Assembly (NCBI RefSeq): GCF_014805625.2 | Contig: NW_023998464.1 | Coordinates: 2,879,622-2,943,621, forward strand | Direction: 5' to 3' | Source of the DNA: Glossina fuscipes | Lineage: Eukaryota; Arthropoda; Insecta; Diptera; Glossinidae | Length of the DNA stretch: 64,000 nucleotides | Part shown: positions 25,700-37,805 of the stretch, one piece after another | Layout of the letters: each line of letters begins with the position of its first letter | Numbering within the stretch: the first letter of the stretch is position 1 | Translations under genes and position numbers: made by a program | Notes under the pieces: model-generated | Seen by the model: the letters and a program-made list of their open reading frames with translations, nothing else | Database searches by the model: none | Told to the model about the DNA's origin: nothing

Positions 25700-27000
25700 A
25701 TTATCTTTTGATATTATCTCCAATCTCTTTATATTTACCCGTATGCGGACAAACAAACACTTAACTGATTAACATTCAAACAGCAATAAACCGATTAATA
25801 GCTATATATATATATATATATGGCCATCAATCAAAGCGATTTATTGACGGTTTGGATGCAAACTAGTTCACAAGTTTTGCAGATGAATTAAATCATATGC
25901 AACAACGAGGCCGCGTGATAACCGATTTAGAACATATGATACTAGCTCATTTAAGTGTGTGTGGGCGCATAAATCAATCAGAGAAACCCTTAGTTATATA
26001 TAAACATAACTTTACTCAATTACCATAACCATAAAGCAGGTAAGCAGAGGAGGCAATCGAGAGTTTGTGCGCGCGCTTAAGATGTGCGTTTATGCGAGTT
26101 AAGAGGCTACGAGTCTGTGAATTTTTTACAAGCTTGCATTTTCTTTCTCAGTTGCTGATTCTGATTCCCATAAAATAATTTAATGATTTATTTCATTATT
26201 ATATCTCTCTTTTTTTGCAATGCTTTTTATGATATTTATGAGATGTCAAAAAGATTGCCAATGAATTGCTAAGCTGCGTTTATTTATAACTAATAAAAAA
26301 CGCAAAAACTTTCAAACCCAATAAACGCAATTAAGTGTAAACGAACAGCAACGACAACAAGAGTAACGACGACAACAACAACAACAACAACAAGTGCAAT
26401 AAAAACCAAAATGTATTCAAAAATTTCCACAATTTTTATGGGAAATCTATAAAAAACTGCATTTGTGTGAATATATTTAATTTAAAATAAATTAATCGGT
26501 CTAAATTTTGTTTTTGTAGTTATTGGTCAGCGTATGGACATGTCAAAATTTATATAATGACCTGTCAGGTTGAAATTACAAATGCTACAAAACTGAACAT
26601 AAAAAAAAAAAAACAAAAAAAATTGCTGCAACACTCAAACATTGCAATACTGATTGCTATTCCCACATATGCACTTGCACTCATACGCGCAATATATATA
26701 TATATATAATGCAATTTTTTCACAACACGCACACACATTCACCTTTTAATCAGGTCTGGTTTTTATCATTTTGCGGATTTCAACATTTTATCTCTAAATT
26801 TAATGCTTAGTGTTAGCTGACTTTTTTATTAAGCAAATTTTTTTTCTGCTTTTTTTTTTTTGCTCATTCACTCTAAAAACCTCACTCACCAAAGACATAT
26901 TGTCAGTTAGTAGGACAAATAAAACGCCCATTGTACTCTGTGGATAATTCACTCACTCTTTCAAATATCTTTTACGCTTTTTGAAAAGTGTATTAACTTA
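25700..27000. other. Low-complexity block with leader-like segment
   Basis: It includes TA arrays (25802-25821, 26693-26709), A runs (26600-26620) and a CAACAACAACAA-rich stretch (26340-26395). A strong donor-like CAG|GTAAGC occurs at about 26038. No coding gene is evident except the tiny frame listed separately. Confidence 0.4.
26411..26452 (+). CDS. Possible 13-residue small ORF after CAA-rich leader
   Basis: The frame encodes MYSKISTIFMGNL and then stops. The start sits in CCAAAATG, a very good match to the fly translation-start context, and is preceded by about 70 bases of A/C-rich, CAACAA-repeated, T-poor sequence typical of fly 5' leaders. It could be an upstream ORF in the leader of an unmapped transcript, a micropeptide, or pure chance. 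There is no homolog known to me and no splice signal that ties it to another exon. Confidence 0.15.
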   Translation: MYSKISTIFMGNL

Positions 27001-30000
27001 ATAATATCGCGTGCAACAGAGGCTAAGAATAAGCAACCTGGCCAGAGGGAGACGGGGGAGAATATAGTTTGGTGGATGGGAGAAACGCTTTATGAAGGAG
27101 GCTCAAGCACAAGAGGCAATCACGGCCATGATCAGAGGAAAAGCTAGATGAATTTAATGATAGAGCATGGAAGCGTGTACGGACGTCTCTTAACTAAACA
27201 ACGTACTTCTTGATTTGCCATCAGAAATTGTTATATAATTTCATTTAGATATTTCACTATCACGTTTAGAATATATGTCTGAGGTAAGATGACATTTTCA
27301 AAGAATTGAACAAAAAGCAGTTAACAAAAAATAAATCGTGAATTCAGTTTAAACGGTCTCTTGTAACGTCTAGAACGCACTTGCTTTGGTTGCTTTCTAC
27401 GAATTCCTCTTTGAATCTGGCGACGATAATGTATTTCATCTAAATTGCTTACAAGTTGTAAGAGCATCCTATATTATGACTGTATTGCATTGCTCGCTCT
27501 TCGTATTGCGACCAATCTCTTCTCCAAGGAAGCGATGGAAAGAAAAAGAGAGAGTGGCCGGACCTACTGCTTATTATATTTACAACTATGCTACGATCAA
27601 GTACGGCCAAACTGCACTGAAGTTTAACCTGTGAACACGGACTTGGTAATCGTGCCCTTCTCCACCTGCCTATACGGCAGACCATACCACAAAATTGCTA
27701 CTATTTTTCTACGACATTGCCAGAGAGTAACTAATTTAGCCCTTGCGATATATAGAATATTAAAAGATTTCGAACTTAAATGCTTGTGTTTTGCATACAG
27801 AGGAAGTTCAAATTTAGACAAACCTTTGTTCATGAATGCTCACCTCTTAGAAGATAAATTCGAGCAAGTCCATAGCAATTGTCTACAGCTTAGATATGAT
27901 TCCAAGAATTAATAATATATAATAGTCAAGAGGTTCACTCCCGCCCCGTATATAATAATTTTTTTACATCTTCTTGATTTGATTTATTTCTTATACAAAT
28001 TATTGTTATAATGTCGCTGTCAGCTAAACTCGCAAATAATTTCGAATATATTTTGAATTTTATTCCTAAACATATTTAAGCATACATATTAAACGTCATA
28101 TATATATGTATATAAAATTTTTATCGTTGTCTATATTATTCGAATTGTTGTTGTTAAAAAATCCTATAATTTGTTATATAAAATGTTGAAATGCCAACAA
28201 CCATCATTGCGGTCGCCATCATTTCAAATTGTTGATAAAAATAAAAATTAATTTCGAAAAAAAGGGGGGAAAAGCTTAAAAACCATTTCTATGCATTAAT
28301 AGATAAAAAAAAACCCTAAAAGAAAAATTAATAATAACAACAATAACACTGACAATAATAGCTTTACTATCCTTTTTACAACGCATCTAAAAATGACATT
28401 AGTTTCATGCCAACAACAATTAGAAGAACAATAAGCAAATTAAAAACAGTTATTTAAAGCGTATACAGATTATTACGCAAAAATTATTTAATACTAGACT
28501 GGTCCTTATGAAACTCATATCGGTTTAAATCTTTATCTTCAAGGATAAGACATGTTGCCTCTCTTTCTATCTGAATTTAGGTTTGAAAATAATTTCCTTT
28601 AGCCACAATTTTGGCAGAAAAAACTAGCAAACGCGTATCTCAAAAGCAGCTTCGAAAAGAAACCATGTTTGCTAATTTCTTAAATCTGAAAGGAAATAAA
28701 GTTCACTTTTGTCTATTTGGGGATTCATAACGATCATTAAAAAATTTTCGTCTGCTATGGTGATGTTGTGAACGATTTCTGAATAAAGAGGTGCATAACT
28801 TCTTTACGGCTATTCATTCATGCAACAGTGAATGCTGATCTTTAGGTCTCACGAGAAGTCGGCTGATGACCGTCTTTCATGCACGATCTGGGATGGGGAT
28901 GACCTACTACTTCAAACCTATATTTCATCGAATTACAATCATAGTCTTGCAAAAGTTTTCCTTACAAGCTGTTAGGCTAAACCTCAGAGTGCACGTGATA
29001 CGGAGTTATTTGATGTTATTCAAATCCCACAAGTACTGATAATAGGTGCACCGACCCCCTTGCTTTCATCCTTGCTATGAGCTTTCTCCTTCCTACATAA
29101 CAAATATCGATGATAACGTTTGCCATTCACTTTATGAAAGTAGAAACTTCAGTTTGATATGCTTTTCATTTGCATGTTATGTGTTTGTCTGTTCGAGCTA
29201 AGAGTGTAAAGTGTATACGTTGATGTAACCATATAACTTCCTGCGTATTGAGGTATTGATGCATGATTTAATGTCAGGCAATCATATATTTTAGCGCTTT
29301 GTATTACAGAAATATATCTTGGGCTTCTTCTCGTCACTCCACTTCTTTTTTATGGAATATGATTCATGATGAACGATTGAATTTTGATTGACAATATCAC
29401 TTTGGCATTTAAAGTGTCTGTTTCCTTTTCCGGCCTGTGTCAGAGAAAGAAAATATTTTTCTGCGAATTTTTTTATAGACTCTACATCACATCTTTTGCA
29501 TGATTGTGTGTTAAGCGCTATATTGACATATCTACGCAGACTTGATGTATGTTAACATGCGAAAGGCGAAAGACGTATGAACACTTTCTTCTCTTACATC
29601 ATATCTTCGACATTATCGACAACTGTGTAACCATCATCATCGTAATCATCATCATCATTATCATCACCATTGTGATATAAAGTGATTTTTAAATCATTTG
29701 TCATGTGACAGATGGTTGTTTGATTGACTTGTTCTTAACATAAGAGCACAGGCGTAATATATTCTACATAAGTGCAAGTGCATGAACGACGACAGTGTTA
29801 ACGCTATTGGTGACATTGATAATATGACGATAATGTTGATGGCGTCAAGAAATGTCAATGCGATGAACTTCAGAAAATTCCTTTACGAAAATATATTATG
29901 AAATATGAATGATTCTTCAAAGTACTTTGCCAGTACATTCAGATATATTTAATTTAATTTTTATGCTCAGTAAAGAGTTCAAAGAGAAATAATTCAAGTA

Positions 30001-30311
30001 ACGAAGTAATCATTCGAATGTCAAGTAGAACAATATTGCAAATTGAGCAGAAACTATGACTACATTCTTATTTTTCAGGTAAAGTACAGAACTGTGTGCA
30101 ATAATTACCATTCATTGTTCGGAAAGGCATTTCTGTAACAAAACATCTGAACCATGCCTTTAGGATTATCAAATCCTTTACATCGAACACCAAAAAAAAA
30201 AAACGATGCAATCACGGCATTAATACCTGTAATCTGGGCAACATCACCGAGCAATCACGAGTCACAAAGCATTTTTTTCTTCCTCTTTTATAACAAGTTG
30301 GGACTAGAAAG

Positions 30312-30312
<1 letters not shown>
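27001..30312. other. Unclassified, with AT-rich and ATC-repeat segments
   Basis: 27.0-27.9 kb has overlapping frames on both strands (27386-27912) without a recognisable product. 28.0-28.5 kb is AT-rich with A runs. 29632-29671 is an ATC array. A degenerate family A head (ATAGACTCTACATCACATC) may lie near 29474. Nothing else was recognised. Confidence 0.35.
29632..29671. repeat. Imperfect (ATC)n microsatellite
   Basis: A run of CATCATCATCGTAATCATCA type with a few interruptions. Confidence 0.75.
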
Positions 30313-30342
<30 letters not shown>

Positions 30343-30425
30343 GTTATTATTACTAATTTGGCCAGAGAAATAAACGCTAAGACTAAAGTCTTAAAGCACT
30401 AGCTTCTAAGGCTTTATTGAAAACT
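30313..30425 (-). repeat. SINE copy 3, 3' part with (AAT)n tail
   Basis: Read on the minus strand it runs CAATAAAGCCTTAGAAGC, TAGTGCTTTAAGACTTTAG, GTTTATTTCTCTGGCCAAAT and then a (AATAAT)n tail that appears as (TTA)n at 30314-30350 on the top strand. This matches the body and tail of copy 2 at 370-450. The tRNA-like head is missing. The 82-codon frame across it (30154-30402) is accidental. Confidence 0.6.
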
Positions 30426-31085
30426 ATACCCCATTTGAAATATAAGCACAGGACTATTGAGTTGTTGGCTCGCTACGCAATGTTTCATTGTGACTATGTC
30501 TTCGGAATATCAAGCTTGCGGCAAGTTCGAAAAAACCATAACCGGAATATACGTTAGTTCCTTTTGTGATTAGTGATCGGTCATATTGTCAGAATATAGC
30601 CTTAAGTTATTGCACTCGGTGAAAATACCTTCTGATAAAGTTAATACATTCGCAATGAGCGGTATCAATGGACATACAACTCGTTTCGAAAAATGGCATT
30701 AAAACATTCGGAAAGTATTGTAATCATCGAGTCCTCAAAAAATCCTTTAGTACGATGTTCAATTGATGATTCAGCAATGAAGCTGCTTTCGTATCGAACA
30801 TCAAATGATGAACTTTTGTTCATGATGTCGGAAAGTTTGCGATATCAGAAGGCAGCTTCAAAGATCTGGATCAGCACCAAAGTCGCGTACAGAAACATTG
30901 GAAGTTCTGGGAGATAAGTCCGTACCAGTCAAAGGAAAAGAAATATAATATAAATTTTTCGTTTTTGGTCATATGCTATGACATAAACGACCAATGAAGT
31001 TTCAACAAATATTCGGATAATCCGGTCAGGTCCACCAAATCAGAATATCATTGCATTGGCTCTTTAGCTTTTTTTTCTGTGAAGG
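30426..31085. other. Non-coding, nothing recognised
   Basis: No motif-bearing frame. The 74-codon frame at 30693-30917 has no recognisable domain. Confidence 0.3.
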
Positions 31086-31089
31086 TGAG

Positions 31090-31140
31090 AGTAGCGGGAA
31101 TAAGATATTCGACCACAGTCAAATGTAATCTTCTCACTTG
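31090..31140 (+). repeat. Family B repeat terminus (copy B4)
   Basis: GGGAATAAGATATTCGACCA, then CAGTCAAATGTAATCTTCTC and ACTTGC follow the terminal pattern of copies B1 and B2: a GGTATAAAAGATTCG-like word, a small hairpin and TTCTTACTTGTTT. Only the right terminus remains. Confidence 0.5.
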
Positions 31141-32890
31141 CTTTTATTAAGCTCATGATTTTTTTTTCGTTCGTAAAAATTTCTCAATTCGATAATAATC
31201 GTAGAATGAACATAAAAAGCATATTTTATTTTTGTCTTTTGATTCATGTACGAATTTGAATTTGTTTCCGCTCAAAGTGCAGAGCATAATTTTTGACAAT
31301 ATTTTGAGACGGCGTCATTAACATTGCGATGCAATGAGGAGAATGTCCAAGAAACAGAATTAGTAAAGACATATCTTACATATCACTTTCTAAATGGTGT
31401 AATTATTATAGGATTTTCTTCCCTCAGTTTTTGCTTCCTTCTTGGAGCTCCTTGAACGTGCAGCTCTCACGGTCTATAGACACATAGTCTTCGTATTAAA
31501 AAACGTCAGAGGTCAAGGCAATGTTCAAATTTCGACAATTCTTGGCGAATAATTTTTTCTCTGTGGACTTATAGAGGTGCTAATAAAAATGAGTGGCGAA
31601 CGATGCAGTCTTTAATCAATTTTTATTAATACACTATTATATACAAGTAGTGTAAAATCGTGAGACTTTTACTTTTTTTTTGTGGATTGATGACGTTGTC
31701 TTTGACATCCGCGTAAAGACTTTCGTCAATATATCCAATTGCTGCAAAACTCTGCGGGATCTCTGCCCCCTTTTGGAAACAGATAAAAGTGAGCATCTAA
31801 GTTTGCCGGACGGAGAATGTGCACTCAATTTTCTTTACCGAATGAATATTTATGTCGTGACGGCGGGGAGATTGTTAGTTTATGTCACAAGAAAATTTTT
31901 GCATGCGGGACAAAAACATCAAAGATAGGCGAGAACGAGTTGAAGCACACCGAACGATCATCAGCATCTGTTGACGAAAGCCGCGTCAAAAATTTTAAAG
32001 ATTTTATTGCTCGAAAATTGTCAATTGACAATAAAAGGTCTTGCAAACGCCCTGCGTCCTTCAAATGGAGCTATAACTATTGAGCATATGACGTACATAA
32101 CTGACTAAAAAGTATCGCATTGTAAACAAATTCAAACGATAGTATATAACGTACAGCATAGAACGTCCATAGGATGAGTCGCTCCAAATGCAATACTTCT
32201 TGCCTAGGAAAAGTTGAGGCAGTCACAGAGAATGAGCTTTATAGTGAGAACTTGTCCACAATTGCAGATTGGAGAGGAAGACTTCTCTAAGATCCATTGA
32301 TGAGTCGCAATTTTATGCTGCAGGTGTTTTTGATTTCCATAAAACTTAGTCCGTTTATTTCTTATATGTATACAAGCACAAACTTCCTCGTTTCATTTGG
32401 GTCAACCAAAAACCTTTTTAAAGATATTTTTTGCTTCAAACGTGTCGACCGCAAACCTGCACACCTTTAAACGAAAGCATTTAAGTTTTTGGGAAAAGAG
32501 GGTCGAGTTGAAACCACGATTTCGACTATTAGGACGGTATGAAAGGCACATTACGAGGAACGAGACTTAAATTTATCTATGCGACAATAAAATCGCGCGA
32601 AAGTGAAAAAAGACCGTAAAAAACTGCATCAAGATCGATCTTCAATTCTGTGTATATTGAAATTCCGTCCCCAGCAAATATCATGTATATATTGTTTAAG
32701 TGTCGTCCGTCGTTTGTCTTAGGCTCGTCGCCGCAGGAGGCTAACATTAGGGGCGGACATGTCTTGGTACTTGCGCTAGGTTTCTATACTGTCTTGCATT
32801 GATTCTTCAAAAACATTTCGCCACAATCTTAAGCAAATTGACCATTAAACTTAAAAGACCACCCATCGCGGATATCGTTTCAGTTCGAAT
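31141..32890. other. Unclassified; may contain decayed Tc1/mariner body
   Basis: Frames at 31680-31928 and 31817-32083 show no domain I recognise. Because a Tc1/mariner C-terminus follows at 32891, part of this stretch may be the decayed 5' portion of that element, but no transposase motif is readable. Confidence 0.3.
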
Positions 32891-33075
32891 CAGGAATTGT
32901 ACGCGTTCATTGAGGACATCTTGAAAAATGAGTTCTGCGAATGTTTCGAAAATTACGAAAAATGTTGGCGTAAGTGCCCTGCTTCAGATGGGGAGCACTT
33001 TGAAGGCAATGGAATTGACTTGGAAGAAGAAATAGATATTCCTCAGTTTATGAACAAATTTACCTTATTTTTTAA
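32891..33075 (+). pseudogene. Tc1/mariner-superfamily transposase C-terminal fragment
   Basis: The frame starting in 32897 reads ...FCECFENYEKCWRKCPASDGEHFEGN and then an acidic GIDLEEEI. This fits the conserved end of Tc1/mariner transposases, where a CFxxWxxRWxKCIxxxGxYFEGD block follows the last catalytic acid. Here the W of the first part is Y and KCI is KCP. The catalytic domain upstream is not readable, so the fragment is a relic. It differs from the two mariner copies at 36.7 and 62.6 kb, whose end reads WENVVGNDGTYF, so it is a separate family. The subfamily is not assigned. Confidence 0.5.
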
Positions 33076-33739
33076 TCACATTAATTATAATATATATCTT
33101 TTAGACATAAAATATAAATGTCTTATAATTCCTTTAAGTACAAACCTAAAGGTATATACAACATATGTATAGGATATGTGATAGGATGTAAGTGTGTATG
33201 TATATGTCCTGCATATAATTCGCAATTCAAAATTTTTCTAACAAACTTTGTAGTTTTTTCGGATTTTTAAGAGGTACTTTCTAGGTCTTAAATTAGTTCC
33301 TACATAGTCCTATCTCAATGTGTTTAATTTTTCAATTTTTTTAAGCAGAGTTTGAATGGCTTGGCCCGTTTTTTTTTTAAACTTCCTTTCTTTTGATTGA
33401 ATGAAATTTTATTAATATTTATTTATGTAGTTGGAATTTATTTGCGTTTGTAATGAATACAAAGAGATAAAAATCAAGCTTTGAAAGAACAGGAACTGCA
33501 TAAAGCCATTGCAAGAAATGGATTGCAAACACTTGAATGGACAAGAAGATATATGTTGAGAATCAAACCTAATCAACGTTACGTATATATGTTAAAAAAA
33601 AGAAAAGAATTATGTATTTTCGATAAATATATTTTTTAACCTAAAGCGCTCAAATTCGGAAACAAAGGGTTCGTCACAAAGTTTAGGCCTTGATGTACAT
33701 TATTTAAACCATCTCCGAAAGATGGGTTTACATATATTT
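33076..33739. other. AT-rich, nothing recognised
   Basis: It follows the transposase fragment and could include the element's 3' terminal region. No inverted repeat was identified. Confidence 0.3.
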
Positions 33740-34180
33740 TGCTAGTGGGGGCATATACACTCTGTGAAATCATTGGCAACATTCGATAGGAAACTTAAGC
33801 GTTCATGCATAGCATACATTATCTTAATGAGTATCAAATTGTGAATCGATGTAGGCATGCCCACCTGTACGTTTGCCTGTGGTAAACACTCTTTTGACCG
33901 AATGAATTAAGACATCACTTTCAAAAGTCAAGTTAATATTGAAAATGGGCTCAAACGGCGACACGATATCGCTACAATGCAATGTAAACTCAGAAAATGT
34001 TTAGTCCCAAAAGCAAAAAAAAAAAATAAAAATAACTTTCTTTCTGCATTGCGCTTAAGCTACAACAGATAAAACGATAAAAATTATTTCGTATATTCTT
34101 TCATGGAGAAACAATGCAAATAAGGAAAAATCAGTGGACAGTGAGAATAAGAGATTTGACGATAGTCGAATATGGTCTAC
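33740..34180 (+). repeat. Dispersed repeat family B (copy B3, decayed)
   Basis: GTATCAAATTGTGAATCGAT, then GCATGCCCACCTGTAC, TGCCTGTGGTAAACACTC and ATTGAAAATGGGCTCAAACG match copy B2 (58689 onward) block by block. A degraded terminus (AGAATAAGAGATTTGACGAT) lies at 34143. The order of blocks is kept, which supports one element. Confidence 0.45.
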
Positions 34181-34941
34181 TCGGTTTGTGAAGATTTAGT
34201 TACAAATCGCCTAACAAAATTAGTATACCTTTTGCTAAGAAATGCGCTTAAAAAGCCTATGTCGGAAATTACTAAAAATCACTAATAATACCTGACGGAC
34301 ATTACGCAACTGTAAATTCAATGCATTCAAACGGAAACGGAAATCAAATTCAAAAATTTTATGCCAGCATTTTTACGCGAAAGCAAAGATGTGCACAAAA
34401 AAATTGTAATAATAATTTAGCAAAATATTTATAATAAAATTAAACTAATATATAAATACAGGTCATATATTCTATATGCTGCAAATTATTGTAACTGTAC
34501 TGCAGAAAAAGCGTAAAATATCGCATTGTACCGTACATTAGTTTTGAAACGTAGCGGATGTGATTTATTTATCATTGTGGGAAATAGAAAAAACAAATAA
34601 ATAACATGAAGGGATAGAATAGAAAATTTGAGAAAAGAGGAAAGAGAGCTACGAATATTATTGCCATCAATTTTCATAAAAATATATTTAGACGCGATAA
34701 ATTTAAATACGAGAAAAAAAAATTGAAATCTACTTTTATTAAACGGCTTATGAATTTTGCGGTAGAAGTCGTAACATTAAGTTCTCAATAATTTCATGAT
34801 GTCCTTCAGCTTGATGTATCGATCTTCTATTGTGCACTGCTACCGCTCTTTAAAAAGCAAAGAAGCAAGTGAGAAAATTATATAATACACTCGTGCATTT
34901 TCAAATTGCATGTACATATATCCAATGCATATAACATTAAA

Positions 34942-35138
34942 TATCACTTACCATAAAGCAGTATATCAAGTTTGTGCGGACTTGGGGGATTTGAAATAGA
35001 TCCACATTTTTTTATACCGATCGGTTCAGAATCATTTTTTGATTCGATCTAATCTTGTCCGCCCGTCAGTGGGTTCTTTTTTTCTTTTGTTCAACCTACA
35101 GCCTGCAATTTTTGAGATATTTTGACGACATTTGGAAA
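34942..35138 (+). repeat. Dispersed repeat family A (copy A6)
   Basis: It carries CAAGTTTGTGCGGACTTGGG, TATACCGATCGGTTCAGAAT, ATCTAATCTTGTCCGCCCGT and TCAACCTACAGCCTGCAATT, then GAGATATTTTGACGACATTT. This is the clearest copy of the central modules. It stops abruptly after TTTGGAAAG. Confidence 0.65.
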
Positions 35139-36334
35139 GTCGACTCGGTGTCGCTAAGAAAGAGAAGACCGTGGGAACAAGACCACGGCATTTAAATGAC
35201 AAAATCTCACATTTTAACACAGTAATATATATATATATAAGAAGTATAAGGCATTGTATTAACTGCGAGCGATCAATCGTTTTAATTCAATCGCATCTTT
35301 TACTCGCCTTAGTTGCTGACTATAAAGAATAAAATCACTGAAGTAGTTGGGTGCGAACAGTTCTTCGTGTGGAATTTCATTCCTTTGTCCAGCTTTCTTA
35401 ACATTTATTGCGCTTCATTCATCATGGGCAGCCATCATTTTGATATACTCTTGTCTTATTTGAGCCACTTATCGTCTCCTAGTATCAATTTCTTCAAGAA
35501 TGAATCGATTTAAGACAGATTTGCGGATGGAAATTCGTTTGATTAAAATTTTCAAAGTATACACTGTTTTTTGGGCGTTGTTTAGTTCCGCATCGCAGCC
35601 GTCAGATAAATTTTGTTGGTTCTTCTCACTTTCTTTGAAGAAATTGCGGCGCGCCTTTAAAATTCAAATTTCCAAACCGAAAGCTAACAACCCATTTGTT
35701 AATACTCAAAGAGCATCTTCAACATAAATCTCACGAAGCACACGAAGGGTTCCTTGATGATATGATGTCGTAAAATGCGTCTAATTTTAAGTTTTCACAG
35801 TGTAGTTACTATTGACTAAATTAAAAATTGAGACAATGTCTCTTCTTTGATTATACATGGATGCGTTACAGTGTGGCTTAAAAGGATTAATAGCGTTCAA
35901 AGATTAGTGTCATCAAATTAGATAATTTTTCTTTATTCTATATAGTACTCCGAAAAATGGCATTCGAAGTCAATTAAGAATACGTGAATAAGAAACGAAA
36001 AGCAACAAAAAGAAAACGGTTAGACTGAAGTCATTTGCACCCACTGTTAACTTGCGCAAATCAAATTTCATAGCAAATAACGGAAAATAAAGGAAATCCG
36101 TTCACTCAATTGATTAAATTAAAATTAGACCAATTGACTAAATTAAAATTAATACCCTTTCGTTCATAATACGTTATATATATTCCTTTTCTTGTGCATC
36201 AAGTTGTGGATCGGTTGGCTTGGTTTTCAAACCAAGCTTTCTAGTAAACATTTACGAAATGGCTTTGACGCATTACAAGCAAGACCCCCTTATGCAGCTA
36301 CATGTCAAAAACTATCTACATTTATTTTCTATAG
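35139..36334. other. Non-coding, nothing recognised
   Basis: Three short plus-strand frames (35132-35332, 35313-35513, 35500-35727) have no recognisable domain. A short direct repeat of a TTAAATTAAAATTAGACCAA type lies near 36113-36150. Confidence 0.3.
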
Positions 36335-36600
36335 GTAATTACATCCCAAATCGCTTGTGATACAAGAGTACGTTAAGTTTATGTGATATGTGTGCAACAC
36401 CCCGAAGGACATGAAGTATACTTTCGATGGCGATTCAGAATCCCTTTGGGAAACAATCTAAGTTTGTCTGTCATTTTAACTAAAGTTGGTGCAACAACAT
36501 GCTTTGGCCCGAGGCTATGATGGACGCTACTGAAAACGATTTCGATCAGATCACTTATCTAAGGCGATGTAGATTATTTAAAGGCGGGACGTGTTCCAAT
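36335..36600 (+). repeat. Dispersed repeat family A (copy A7, internally deleted)
   Basis: It has ACGTTAAGTTTATGTGATAT, CACCCCGAAGGACATGAAGT, TATACTTTCGATGGCGATTC, GCTTTGGCCCGAGG and AACGATTTCGATCAGATCAC in family order. The AACCTACAGCCTGCAATTT part is missing. Confidence 0.5.
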
Positions 36601-36689
36601 GTAGTGTTTTTATTTGTCTGAATTTTAAAATCTTGTAGACTACAAAAGTTGTCCGTCTTTGCAATTACACAAGCGTTACCTGAAGAAAA

Positions 36690-37805
36690 GAATAATGTTT
36701 AAGTATTAGGTGCTTGCATGTGTTTCGATAATTTTTTACTTGAGAAAGGCCTTCATAATATAATACATATTCATCAAAATATGTTCCATCATTTCCTACA
36801 ACGTTTTCCCAACGATAATGGTCTGCAAGCGATCAAATCGTCGTCCTGCATGTCTCCAGCGTTTCGAAACCGTATGTCAGCCAAGCCATGCTCTATCGAC
36901 CTCAACAATTGTCGAGATTCAGAAGGGGCCATGTGTGGTGAATACGATGGCTGAGGAGAGCAGTGTACCCTTGACAACTCTTCCAACGTTTGGCTGAGCT
37001 TTTTTATGCAAGAGGATGATTTTGCGTCTGTTAGCTGCTATTGCTGACGTTTTTTGCAATAATGCTGCGCACAATTTGCCCGGTTAATGTCGGTAGGCAT
37101 CATTCGCTCTTAGCAGTTCGTAATATAGTACACTTTGGTGATCCATGAATATTCCGCTCCGTTGTCGAGGTGATTAACCCTTGACTTTTTGCGCTTGGGA
37201 TTGTCGCAATAGACTCAATTTTCATCGCCCATTACAATACGCCTGGCAAGCAATGAAACCGCAATGGAATGGTTCGAAATGCCATTTTCAGTCAACTCGT
37301 AGTGTAGCCATTTTCTCCCGATTAGGATCTTTCTCATCGAGCGTAAAAGTTTAGAACTGGGAAGTTGTTCGAAAGTACTTTACAGGTTGGGCTGGGTTAT
37401 CGCCCAAGAATTTTTGCAATTCGAACGTTTTTGGTCCGCCAGATTGTTCTTTGTCATTGACATCGAAATCACCATTTTTAAGCTGCTGAAACCAAAACTG
37501 ACAATTGGCAAATGATGAAGCGGCATCACCGTGACCTTCCAAAACTAGTCGATGGGTTTCGGCAGTAGATGTCTTCAAATCAAACCGCAAAAGTAATCAA
37601 TGTGGAAAATGCAGTTCGGAGCGTTCCATGATTAACGTCTGTATACACTGAGTAAGTCGATAATACTAAACGGAAGACTCCTATTTTACGTAGGAAAAGT
37701 TCAAAATCATCGAATTTAACCGATTGAGACATTGATGCTTTGTTTTACTTTGGCGTCGTTTTCAGCAATAGATGTCGCTGGCAAAAATAAATGCAAGCAA
37801 CATAA
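36690..37805 (-). mobile_element. Decayed mariner element, copy 1
   Basis: A mariner-type DNA transposon relic read on the minus strand. It shares its 5' flank, body and end with the second copy at 62580-63150 (for example TCTATTG next to the GCGAC word upstream of the start). Boundaries are approximate: homology to copy 2 reaches about 37805, and the transposase end lies near 36700. I did not find convincing terminal inverted repeats or a TA duplication. Non-autonomous and inactive. Confidence 0.7.
36720..37590 (-). pseudogene. Mariner transposase pseudogene, copy 1
   Basis: Mariner transposases cut and paste their element with a DD34D catalytic triad. The N-terminal part reads AETHRLVLEGHGDAASSFAN, then CQFWFQQLKNGDFDVNDKEQ and SGGPKTFE, the classic mariner DNA-binding and SG-P linker region. 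KWLHYELTENGIS and RIVMGDEN follow (first catalytic Asp kept). The second block, normally HDNA, reads LHKKA. The third, normally YSPDLAPSD, reads YSPHMAPSE. The end has GLADIRFRNAGDMQ and WENVVGNDGTYFDE. Several in-frame stops and frameshifts break the gene (for example a stop after GDEN and another after YYELLRANDAYRH). The start codon of the original protein is unclear. Identity is firm, subfamily not. Confidence 0.75.
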
